Below are positions 15,496-21,600 of a DNA stretch of 21,600 bases, piece by piece. The number at the start of each line of letters is the position of its first letter. Position 1 is the stretch's first letter. Source of the DNA: Bacteroidales bacterium UBA4231 (GTDB taxonomy: Bacteria; Bacteroidota; Bacteroidia; Bacteroidales; UBA932); assembly GCA_002396335.1 (NCBI GenBank), contig DGXN01000026.1, positions 37,027 through 58,626 of the forward strand, given 5' to 3'. The translations under genes were made by a program, and so were the position numbers. The notes under the pieces were generated by a model. It worked only from the letters and a program-made list of their open reading frames with translations. It was not told where the DNA came from and did no database searches.

Positions 15496-16008
15496 TTATT
15501 TGAGAATGTACTCGGTTGAGATGCCGCCGAACTCTTCCAGCACCATCCGGGTGATGCGGCCGTTCCTGTTGTAGTCCAGCTGCATGCCGGAGTAGCCTTT
15601 GGGCATGGTTTTACGGACTTTAATGACGACATGTTTCCCGCCTTTGACGGAAGTGACGGTGCAGTCCGCATCCAGATCCTTCGCAATGTCCTCATATTTG
15701 CCCTGGATGCCGTACAGGATGGCGTTGCGCTGGGCCTGGACGGCTTTGTTGCCGGAGGTGTTCACGTCGGCCGTGACGCCGCGCATGTCCATCCGGACGA
15801 TGGGGCCGTCGATAATGAAGTAATCACCGTCGGGCTTGGTGTAGAGCATGGCAAGCTGGTCGGGGGCCGTATAGGAAATGGTTCCTTCGCTCTTGATGGT
15901 CTTACCGGAGACCTTGAGCGTCTTGGTCTGGACAAAAGTTCCCTCAAAGTTCTGTGCGGCGGCACTCAGGCCGATGAGCATAAGGGCAAATACGAGTAGT
16001 TTTTTCAT
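15496..16008 (-). CDS. LolA-like outer-membrane lipoprotein carrier
   Basis: A 170-residue exported protein with a signal peptide at residues 1-19 (MKKLLVFALMLIGLSAAAQ). The mature part is a single LolA-like half-barrel. The order of blocks fits: FEGTFVQTKTLKVSGKTIKS, then YTAPDQLAMLYTKPDGDYFIIDG, then VVIKVRKTMPKGYSGMQLDYNRNG. Family members ferry lipoproteins across the periplasm to the outer membrane; this one is shorter than E. coli LolA, as many Bacteroidota versions are. I chose the ATG at 16008 since the longer frame to 16074 adds a non-signal stretch and spans two -7 boxes. Its stop lies 28 nt beyond the gyrA promoter, so it may be transcribed into gyrA. A general LolA/LolB-fold protein of other function remains possible. 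Confidence 0.78.
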   Translation of the reverse strand: MKKLLVFALMLIGLSAAAQNFEGTFVQTKTLKVSGKTIKSEGTISYTAPDQLAMLYTKPDGDYFIIDGPIVRMDMRGVTADVNTSGNKAVQAQRNAILYGIQGKYEDIAKDLDADCTVTSVKGGKHVVIKVRKTMPKGYSGMQLDYNRNGRITRMVLEEFGGISTEYILK

Positions 16009-16025
16009 AACGGCGTATCTGTTTG

Positions 16026-16048
16026 CAAAAATAGTGCCCGCAAAGATA
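16026..16048 (-). promoter_or_regulatory. Two tandem -7 boxes upstream of the LolA-like gene
   Basis: Minus-strand TATTTTTG at 16026-16033 (17-nt leader) and TATCTTTG at 16041-16048 (32-nt leader). Either or both could be used; neither has a clear -33 element at 19-20 nt. Confidence 0.5.
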
Positions 16049-16100
16049 CGCTCTTTTTTCGGAATCCATGACAAATTGGCAGAAAAGCCTCAAGGTCCGA

Positions 16101-16130
16101 TTGTTGATTACGTGGAAATCATTATTTTTG
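16101..16130 (+). promoter_or_regulatory. Promoter of the Clp ATPase gene
   Basis: TTG at 16101-16103, 19 nt, then TATTTTTG at 16123-16130, a good full Bacteroidota promoter. The box ends only 5 nt before the ATG, implying a leaderless or nearly leaderless mRNA. No CIRCE-like heat-shock inverted repeat was recognised. Confidence 0.65.
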
Positions 16131-16135
16131 TACCT

Positions 16136-18466
16136 ATGCAATTTCAACTACAAATATCCGACGACCTGAACATGGTCATCAAATATGCCCGCGAAGAAGC
16201 CATGCGTACCGGCAGTTACGGGATCGGCCCGGACCACCTCCTGCTGGGGATTGTCCGGCATGAAGACAATGCCGCTTTCCGCACGCTGCAGAGCCTGGGC
16301 ATCGAACCGGTGGACCTGAAAGCGTTCATCGACCAGCGGATCTTCACCAACGAGACCATCCCCTACGAGCAGATCGATTCGATCAGCTTTTCCCGGCAGG
16401 CCCAGAACGTCCTGAGCATCACCGTCATGGAAGCCTCCCGCCTGAAAAGCCCCGCCGCCGGGCCGGAGCACCTGCTGCTGGCCCTTTGCCGCACGACGGA
16501 AAGTTACGGCCAGGTTTACCTCCGCTCCCACGGCATCGACTATGGCCGGCTGCTGTCCTTTATGGAAAGCGAAGGCATCTTGAGCCCGCGCGAGCCCTCC
16601 CGTGAGCAGCCGTCCCAGGGTCCCGAAGAAGACACGCCCGACCCCGAAAAGAAACTGGATATCGAGGAATTCGCATACGACCTCACCCGCGCCGCCCGGG
16701 AAGGCAAACTGGACCCCGTAGTAGGCCGAGACATGGAAATCTCCCGCGTCATCGAAATCCTGGGCCGACGGAAAAAGAACAACCCCATGCTGATCGGCGA
16801 ACCCGGCGTGGGGAAATCGGCCATCGTGGAAGGGATTGCACAGCGGATTGCGTCTGGAAACATCTCGGCCGCCCTGGCGAAAAAACGCATCCTTTCGCTG
16901 GACATCGCTTCGGTGGTGGCGGGCACCAAATACCGCGGCGACTTTGAAAAACGCCTCAAATCCATCATCAAGGAAGCCAGCGAGAACCCCGACCTGATCC
17001 TTTTCATCGACGAATTCCACACCATCGTCGGAGCCGGAGGGGCATCCGGCAGCCTGGATGCAGCCAACATGCTCAAACCCGCCCTTGCACGCGGGGAATT
17101 CCAGTGCATCGGCGCCACTACCCTGGACGAATTCACCAAGATCGTGGAAAAGGACGGCGCACTGGACCGCCGTTTCCAGAAAATCATCGTGGAACCCACC
17201 GGCGTTACGGAGTCCGTCGAAATCCTGAAGCATCTGAAGCCGCGTTACGAAGAGTTCCACGGCATTCACTATACCGACGACGCCGTCGAGTCGGCCGTCC
17301 GTCTGACCGACCGCTACATCACGGACAAATCCCTCCCGGACAAGGCGATCGACGCCCTGGACGAAGCCGGATCCATGGTCCGCCTGGCCCTTTCCCGCGG
17401 TAAAGGAAGAGAAAAGCAGGTGGACGCGGAGGATATCGCCACCGTCATCTCGAAGATGACCGGCATTCCCGTGAACAAAGTGGCCGAAAGCGAGGGCAAC
17501 CGCATCATCCGGATGCGCGACCGCCTGATGCAGCGCATCATCGGCCAGGACGAGGCCGTGGACACAGTGGTCCGCGCCATCCAGCGGGGCCGCGCCGGCC
17601 TCAAGGACCCGCACCGGCCCATCGGCACCTTCCTGTTCTTCGGACCCACCGGCGTGGGAAAAACCCAGCTCGCACGTTCCCTGGCCGAATATCTGTTTGA
17701 CAGCGAGGAGAACATGGTCCGGCTGGACATGAGCGAATACATGGAGAAATTCAGCGTATCGCGCCTGATCGGGGCGCCTCCCGGCTATGTCGGATACGAA
17801 GAAGGCGGCCAGCTCAGCGAACGGGTGCGCCGCAAACCGTACTGCGTCGTGCTGCTGGACGAGATTGAAAAAGCCCACCCGGACATCTTCAACCTGCTCC
17901 TGCAGGTGATGGACGAAGGACGGCTCACCGACAGCAACGGCCGTACGGTGGATTTCAAGAACACCATCGTCATCATGACTTCCAACGTGGGAAGCCGCGA
18001 GATGGAAGATTATGGAAACGGAATCGGATTTGCCACGGCCGGCAAGAATCTGGACGTGGACCGGCGGAGCGTAGTGGAAAAAGCCGTGAAGAAGGCATTC
18101 CCGCCGGAGTTTATCAACCGTGTGGACGGGCAGGTCTACTTCCGCTCCCTGGACAAGGAAGCCATTGAGAAGATCATTGACATTGAACTGAAAGACCTGC
18201 GCGGGCGGGCATTGGAAGCCGGATACAAACTGGTCATCACCCCTTCCGCCAAGCGGCTGATTGCCGACGCCGGCTATGATCCGGCATACGGAGCCCGGCC
18301 GCTGAAACGGGCGATTGTGCGCTTTGTGGAAGACCCTGTGTCGGAATTCATTATCGGAGACCGCATCCTGGTGTCCCGCAAGAAGGCGGCGGAAGGACTC
18401 CGCACCCTTCGCGTGACCCTGTCGCCCGACAAGGAATCCACCCAGGTGGAACTGAAGGCCGACTAG
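16136..18466 (+). CDS. Clp-family AAA+ unfoldase (ClpA/ClpC type, no middle domain)
   Basis: A 776-residue HSP100 ATPase that unfolds substrates and, with ClpP, degrades them. A double Clp N-domain (about 1-145) precedes AAA1, with Walker A GEPGVGKS at 221-228 and Walker B ILFIDE at 288-293. AAA2 has Walker A GPTGVGKT at 503-510 and Walker B VVLLDE at 571-576. The loop Ile630-Gly631-Phe632 is the tripeptide that docks to ClpP, so it should be proteolytic rather than a ClpB disaggregase. Between the AAA domains only about 25 residues replace the roughly 50-residue middle domain of ClpC, an arrangement like ClpA. I therefore leave the symbol open. The ATG at 16136 starts the N-domain exactly and follows the promoter by 5 nt; upstream in-frame sequence is not coding. 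The stop overlaps that of the small ORF facing it. Confidence 0.92.
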   Translation: MQFQLQISDDLNMVIKYAREEAMRTGSYGIGPDHLLLGIVRHEDNAAFRTLQSLGIEPVDLKAFIDQRIFTNETIPYEQIDSISFSRQAQNVLSITVMEASRLKSPAAGPEHLLLALCRTTESYGQVYLRSHGIDYGRLLSFMESEGILSPREPSREQPSQGPEEDTPDPEKKLDIEEFAYDLTRAAREGKLDPVVGRDMEISRVIEILGRRKKNNPMLIGEPGVGKSAIVEGIAQRIASGNISAALAKKRILSLDIASVVAGTKYRGDFEKRLKSIIKEASENPDLILFIDEFHTIVGAGGASGSLDAANMLKPALARGEFQCIGATTLDEFTKIVEKDGALDRRFQKIIVEPTGVTESVEILKHLKPRYEEFHGIHYTDDAVESAVRLTDRYITDKSLPDKAIDALDEAGSMVRLALSRGKGREKQVDAEDIATVISKMTGIPVNKVAESEGNRIIRMRDRLMQRIIGQDEAVDTVVRAIQRGRAGLKDPHRPIGTFLFFGPTGVGKTQLARSLAEYLFDSEENMVRLDMSEYMEKFSVSRLIGAPPGYVGYEEGGQLSERVRRKPYCVVLLDEIEKAHPDIFNLLLQVMDEGRLTDSNGRTVDFKNTIVIMTSNVGSREMEDYGNGIGFATAGKNLDVDRRSVVEKAVKKAFPPEFINRVDGQVYFRSLDKEAIEKIIDIELKDLRGRALEAGYKLVITPSAKRLIADAGYDPAYGARPLKRAIVRFVEDPVSEFIIGDRILVSRKKAAEGLRTLRVTLSPDKESTQVELKAD

Positions 18467-18588
18467 AGCGCCAGGGCGTCTTCCATTTCAAGACCCAAGT
18501 CCGAAATGATATCCTTGAGCGCCTGGAAGGAAGTGTCCGAAGAGATCATGTTGGAGAGCATGTCAAGGTTATAATCGGTGTTACGCAT
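18463..18588 (-). CDS. Small acidic protein of 41 residues, unknown
   Basis: An ORF too short for standard gene finding. It starts with MRNTDYNLDMLSNMISSD and ends with EMEDALAL, contains ten acidic residues and only two or three basic ones, no Cys, no signal peptide and no membrane segment. It looks like two short amphipathic helices. Support for being real: its own perfect -7 box at 18614-18621, a 25-nt leader typical of the other genes here, and a compact fit between that promoter and the Clp gene end. Its TAG stop and the Clp TAG stop share one CTAG palindrome. I do not recognise the family. The hydrophobic ALAL end resembles the ALAA end of the tmRNA degradation tag, which may be coincidence. 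Confidence 0.6.
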   Translation of the reverse strand: MRNTDYNLDMLSNMISSDTSFQALKDIISDLGLEMEDALAL

Positions 18589-18613
18589 AGCTTTGTTGTT
18601 TTAATTTCTGTTG

Positions 18614-18621
18614 CAAAGATA
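18614..18621 (-). promoter_or_regulatory. -7 box of the 41-residue ORF
   Basis: Perfect TATCTTTG on the minus strand, 25 nt upstream of the small ORF ATG. No other gene on this strand could use it except by reading antisense into the Clp gene, so it is the main argument that the small ORF (or a small antisense RNA) is expressed. Confidence 0.6.
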
Positions 18622-18661
18622 CCGCCAGCTTGTGCCAAACTACTGCCCAAGCTCAAAAAAT

Positions 18662-19594
18662 ATGAAAAAATTTGTCGTATTTCTTTTTGCACTGACTGCC
18701 GGCCTCTGGGCATCGGCACAGGAAACCTATCATTTTGCCGACAGGGACACCTGCGCCCTGTACCTGGACATTTACCGCCCCGTGGAAGGCGCGCCCACGC
18801 AGCTGGACAGCCTTGACAAACCCACCATCGTATATGTGTTCGGCGGCGGATTCCTTACAGGAGAGCGGAACGGGAAATGGATCCAGCAATGGTTCAGACG
18901 GCTCAATGAGAACGGCTATACGGTGGTGTCCATCGACTATCGGCTGGGCATGAAAGACTATGAGGTGGGAAAAGGCATCAAAGGCGCCATCAAGGCCAGC
19001 GACCGTTTCCTCCTGTCACAGCAGATTGGCGTAGAGGACCTGTTCAGCGCCGTTTCCTTCCTTTCGGAGAACGCCGCCGAACTGGGCATCGATCCCGGCA
19101 ACCTGGTGGCCGCAGGCAGTTCGGCCGGTGCCATCATCTGCATGGCGGCGGAATATGAGATTGTCAGCGGACGCACCCAGGGACTCCCGGAAGGCTTCAA
19201 TTTCAAAGGCGTGATGTCTTTCGCCGGAGCCGTCATCAGCACCAGCGGGGCTCCGGAGTACCGCACAGCCCCCTGCCCCACCCTGCTGCTGCACGGAACG
19301 GCCGACGAAGCCGTAGCCTACCGCAAATACAATGTGGGCGGCCGCGGTATCTGGGGCAGCGACTACCTGGTGGACCAGTGGAAGAAAAAAAATTACCGGA
19401 ACTACTGCATCTACCGCTTCCAGGACCGCACCCACGATGTTGCGGCCTACATGGATTACCTCTGGGACCTGGAACAGGCCTTCCTCGAGAAGAATGTGAT
19501 CCAGGGCGCCGTCCGCACCGTGGACGCCGTGGTAGACGACAAGTCCCTCCCCTCCTGGGGCAACATCAGCATGGACAGCATTTACCGGAACTGA
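18662..19594 (+). CDS. Secreted alpha/beta hydrolase (carboxylesterase/BD-FAE-like)
   Basis: A 310-residue exported hydrolase with signal peptide MKKFVVFLFALTAGLWASA (residues 1-19). The alpha/beta-hydrolase fold is clear. An oxyanion stretch VYVFGGGF lies at 57-64, the nucleophile elbow GSSAG at 152-156 contains Ser154, the likely acid is Asp215 in LHGTADEAV, and the likely base is His258 in RTHDVA. All three triad residues are in the expected order, so it should be active. The probable substrates are esters, for example acetylated or feruloylated glycans or lipids, which cannot be told apart here. The ATG at 18662 starts the signal peptide; the frame extends to 18611 without support. No Bacteroidota -7 box was found in front of it. 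It ends 3 nt from the Lrp remnant on the other strand. Confidence 0.87.
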   Translation: MKKFVVFLFALTAGLWASAQETYHFADRDTCALYLDIYRPVEGAPTQLDSLDKPTIVYVFGGGFLTGERNGKWIQQWFRRLNENGYTVVSIDYRLGMKDYEVGKGIKGAIKASDRFLLSQQIGVEDLFSAVSFLSENAAELGIDPGNLVAAGSSAGAIICMAAEYEIVSGRTQGLPEGFNFKGVMSFAGAVISTSGAPEYRTAPCPTLLLHGTADEAVAYRKYNVGGRGIWGSDYLVDQWKKKNYRNYCIYRFQDRTHDVAAYMDYLWDLEQAFLEKNVIQGAVRTVDAVVDDKSLPSWGNISMDSIYRN

Positions 19595-19597
19595 CGC

Positions 19598-19993
19598 TTA
19601 CAAATACAGCGCGTGCGTGTTCTTGATCTCGTCCATCACGAAGGACGAGAGAATGGAGCCGATGGCGTCAATCGTTCCCAGGACATTGATAATGAATTCG
19701 TTGTAGTATTTCATATCCGGGGCCTGGATTTTCAGGAGATAGTCGTATTCTCCGGAGATATTGTAACATTCCGCCACCTGCGGAATGTCCCGGATCACTG
19801 AAATGAAGTCTTTGGCTACGCCGCGGTTCATCTGTTTCAGCTTCACGGAGCAGAATACAGTGAAGCCGCGGCCCAGTTTGTCCGCATCCAGCACCGCCAC
19901 ATATTTCTGGATGAAACCGCCCCGTTCCAGGCGCTTCAGGCGCAGGAACCCGCCAGACAGCTGGCGGGCTCCTGAACGATATTCTGCTTTCAA
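19598..19993 (-). pseudogene. Lrp/AsnC-family regulator remnant, DNA-binding half missing
   Basis: The last roughly 115 residues match the Bacteroidota Lrp/AsnC family very well: RLKRLERGGFIQKYVAVLDA, then FTVFCSVKLKQMN, IPQVAECYNISGEYDYLLKI, APDMKYYNEFIINVLGTID and FVMDE. This is the end of the recognition helix plus the whole ligand-sensing RAM domain. The preceding 45 or so residues, which should hold most of the helix-turn-helix, are absent: the frame runs into a hairpin at 19943-19974 and then into the nucleoside phosphorylase gene in another frame. No ATG exists; a TTG at 19991-19993, 1 nt after the phosphorylase stop, could start a 131-residue protein. I infer a 5' truncated gene, but a translated stand-alone RAM-domain protein cannot be excluded. 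Confidence 0.75.
19943..19974 (-). terminator. 14-bp hairpin behind the nucleoside phosphorylase gene, at the Lrp truncation point
   Basis: Stem 19943-19956 with 19961-19974 and loop ACAG; 13 of 14 pairs are Watson-Crick and one is G-U in the minus-strand transcript. It begins about 20 nt past the phosphorylase stop, the right place for a terminator, but no T run follows on the minus strand. Its outer edge coincides with the point where Lrp similarity stops, so it may instead be a rearrangement scar or a mobile palindrome. Confidence 0.5.
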
Positions 19994-19994
19994 T

Positions 19995-20879
19995 CTAGAG
20001 GGTGGACATGCGTTCCAGGGACAGCTCGACGAGCTTGCGGATGGCGGGCTTGTAATCCGGGTTGGAACTTTGCAGGTAACGGTTGGCGATAATGCAGCAG
20101 ACTGTGCTGGCATTGTGTCCCAGATGGGCGCAGAGGCCGGCCAGCGGGGAACTCTCCATCTCGAAGTTGGTGATGCGGTAGTCAACGCCGGAATCCGAGA
20201 AGCGGAACGTCTCGATGTCTTCCAGCATATTGGGCATTGCGAGCGGAACGCGGACCACACGGCCCTGGGGACCGTAAAAGCCGCAGGCCGAAATGGTTAC
20301 ACCCTGGATGGTCACGTCCTTCATCAAGTCGATGATCTTAGGAGAAGCCTTCACGAAATAAGGGGAAGGGAGGACGTCCGGCCAGTTCATGTGCTCCTTG
20401 AAAGCCTTTTCCACGGCAGGGATGGTGACTTTTTCACGGTTGCCGTACCAGTTCATGACACCGTCGAAACCCACGCTGATGTGAGCGAGGACGTAGCTGC
20501 CCAGGGGAATGTCGGCATGCAGGGCGCCGGAGGTGCCGATGCGGAGGATATTCAGCGCACGGTGCACAGGCTTGACCTCACGGGTGGAGAAGTCCACATT
20601 GGCGAGGGCGTCCAGTTCCGTCATCACGATGTCGATATTGTCCGGGCCGATGCCGTGGGACAGGGCGGTGATGCGCTTGCCGTTGTACTTTCCGGTTACG
20701 GAGACAAATTCACGGGAAGCATGACGGAATTCGATGTCGTTCAGATATTCGGCAATCATGTCCACGCGGGAGGGGTCGCCTACCATGATGACATTGTCGG
20801 CCAACTCTTCGGGCTTGAGGTGCAGGTGGAAGACAGAGCCGTCGCTGTTGATAATCAGTTCAGATTCGGGAATTCTCAT
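19995..20879 (-). CDS. Nucleoside phosphorylase (uridine phosphorylase-like)
   Basis: Phosphorolysis of a nucleoside to base and ribose 1-phosphate, a salvage step in the cytoplasm. The 294-residue protein has the PNP/UDP superfamily phosphate-binding motif VGDPSRVD near residue 33-40, the RIGTSGALHADIPLGSYV block, and FEMESSPLAGLCAHLG, the conserved EMES segment contacting ribose. A uridine phosphorylase is most likely from overall layout, but length (usual about 250) and context do not fix the base specificity, so no symbol is given. I place the start at 20879 (MRIPESEL) because a frame from 20903 would start inside the -7 box at 20901-20908. The Lrp remnant and hairpin follow the stop; a divergent S46 peptidase gene lies upstream. 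Confidence 0.88.
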   Translation of the reverse strand: MRIPESELIINSDGSVFHLHLKPEELADNVIMVGDPSRVDMIAEYLNDIEFRHASREFVSVTGKYNGKRITALSHGIGPDNIDIVMTELDALANVDFSTREVKPVHRALNILRIGTSGALHADIPLGSYVLAHISVGFDGVMNWYGNREKVTIPAVEKAFKEHMNWPDVLPSPYFVKASPKIIDLMKDVTIQGVTISACGFYGPQGRVVRVPLAMPNMLEDIETFRFSDSGVDYRITNFEMESSPLAGLCAHLGHNASTVCCIIANRYLQSSNPDYKPAIRKLVELSLERMSTL

Positions 20880-20900
20880 AATACTTGTGGTTCTAAAGGA

Positions 20901-20908
20901 CAAATATA
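20901..20908 (-). promoter_or_regulatory. -7 box of the nucleoside phosphorylase gene
   Basis: TATATTTG on the minus strand with a 21-nt leader to the ATG at 20879. It decides the start, since the alternative ATG at 20903 would overlap it. Confidence 0.6.
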
Positions 20909-20922
20909 CAAAAAATTATTGC

Positions 20923-20930
20923 TATTTTTG
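20923..20930 (+). promoter_or_regulatory. -7 box of the S46 peptidase gene
   Basis: TATTTTTG on the plus strand with a 17-nt leader. It is only 14 nt from the opposite-strand -7 box at 20901-20908, so the two divergent promoters must share or overlap their -33 regions. Confidence 0.6.
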
Positions 20931-20947
20931 TACAAAACCGCATAATA

Positions 20948-21600
20948 ATGAAAAGAAGAATCCTCCTCTCGGCGCTCGCCATCCTGCTGTCCGCCCCTTT
21001 GAAAGCCGACGAAGGCATGTGGCTTCCCGCCCTCATCAGTGAAAGAATCGCCGACATGCAGGCCAAAGGCTGCCGGCTCAGTGCAGAAGATATCTACAGC
21101 ATCAACCAAGCTTCCCTGAAGGATGCCGTCGTCCTCTTCGGCCGCGGCTGCACCGGTGAACTGGTCAGCGACGAAGGGCTCCTTTTCACCAACCACCACT
21201 GCGGCTACAGCTACATCCAGAAACACTCCTCCGTAGAGCACGATTACCTGAAAGACGGCTTCTGGGCCCTCTCCCGGGCCGACGAGCTTCCCAACCCCGG
21301 CCTCACCGTCCGCTTCCTTGAAAGGATGGAAGACGTAACCGCCCAGGTCCTGAAAGGGTACAATCCCCGCAAAATGGACGAATCGGCCCGCGAAGCGCTT
21401 GTGAAAGCCAATGCCAAGAAACTCCGCCAGGCCGCCGAGAAAGACGGCAACGGCCTCAAGGCCAGCGTGGAAGCCCTTTATTACGGGAACCAGTACTTCC
21501 TCTTCGTCTTCCGTGAGTACCGGGACGTCCGCCTTGTGGGCGCGCCCCCGTCCTCGATCGGCAAGTTCGGCGGAGAGACCGACAACTGGATGTGGCCCCG
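20948..21600 (+). CDS. S46-family dipeptidyl-peptidase, N-terminal part (cut by window edge)
   Basis: A secreted or periplasmic serine exopeptidase removing dipeptides from peptide N-termini, as DPP7 and DPP11 do in peptide-using Bacteroidales. The 217 visible residues start with a signal peptide (MKRRILLSALAILLSAPLKA) and the S46 opening DEGMWLPALI. They include GRGCTGELVSDEGLLFTNHH with the catalytic His (His83-His84 pair in TNHHCGY) and GGETDNWMWP near residues 208-217, with the catalytic Asp212. The catalytic Ser and the residue separating DPP7 from DPP11 specificity lie beyond the window (the family is about 700 residues). It has its own promoter, back to back with that of the nucleoside phosphorylase. 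Confidence 0.94.
   Translation, partial: MKRRILLSALAILLSAPLKADEGMWLPALISERIADMQAKGCRLSAEDIYSINQASLKDAVVLFGRGCTGELVSDEGLLFTNHHCGYSYIQKHSSVEHDYLKDGFWALSRADELPNPGLTVRFLERMEDVTAQVLKGYNPRKMDESAREALVKANAKKLRQAAEKDGNGLKASVEALYYGNQYFLFVFREYRDVRLVGAPPSSIGKFGGETDNWMWP

Noticed and set aside
16148..17878. Open frame of 576 codons on the minus strand opposite the Clp gene
   Set aside because: Antisense shadow of two well-conserved AAA domains; no recognisable protein features.
19994..20260. Upstream extension of the Lrp remnant frame into the nucleoside phosphorylase gene
   Set aside because: The residues (Ser/Pro/Arg-rich) resemble no Lrp N-terminus and lie in a second frame of a well-conserved gene.

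Overview
The window reads as ordinary chromosome of a Bacteroidota bacterium, most likely order Bacteroidales and moderately GC-rich. Three things point there. Eleven genes carry the Bacteroidota -7 promoter box TAnnTTTG (often TATCTTTG) instead of a sigma70 -10 box, and only one gene has a strong Shine-Dalgarno. The gene repertoire also fits: an S46 dipeptidyl-peptidase, a TonB C-terminal fusion, a membrane-anchored AraC protein and a rhamnose kinase/isomerase pair. I see no rRNA, CRISPR array, insertion sequence, phage gene or plasmid gene, and no gene-free stretch longer than about 130 bases.

Layout. At 1-1951 (minus strand) is a rhamnose operon, rhaB followed by rhaA, with rhaA cut by the window edge. 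At 2012-3417 (minus) are greA and a drug/metabolite-family transporter, then a terminator-like hairpin and a tRNA-Pro gene. A pseudouridine synthase (plus) meets a small membrane-anchored AraC-type regulator (minus) at about 4340. At 4922-10574 (minus) is a tightly packed four-gene unit: SPOR lipoprotein, M28-like/TonB fusion, leuS and a YitT-family membrane protein, with 1-nt overlaps or gaps of a few bases. phoH (plus) runs into a TPR protein that lies 5 nt downstream of gyrA (minus). A LolA-like gene (minus) and a Clp ATPase gene (plus) diverge at about 16070. A 41-residue small ORF faces the end of the Clp gene and is followed by a secreted alpha/beta hydrolase. Last come a decapitated Lrp/AsnC remnant, a nucleoside phosphorylase, and the start of a divergent S46 peptidase cut by the window end.

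How the genes relate. Most are housekeeping functions: tRNA charging and tRNA-Pro, rRNA/tRNA modification, transcript cleavage by GreA, DNA gyrase, Clp proteolysis, PhoH. A second group handles the envelope and nutrients: rhamnose use, peptide use by S46, nucleoside salvage, lipoprotein carrier, SPOR and TonB-domain proteins.

The points most worth a second look are a palindromic repeat embedded in frame inside rhaB, an M28 peptidase domain that has lost most of its metal-site residues yet is fused to a TonB domain, the small ORF tail-to-tail with the Clp gene, an Lrp gene whose DNA-binding half is missing exactly at a hairpin, and a two-class pattern of promoter-to-start distances suggesting several leaderless mRNAs. 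I did not find a clear new defence or biosynthetic system.
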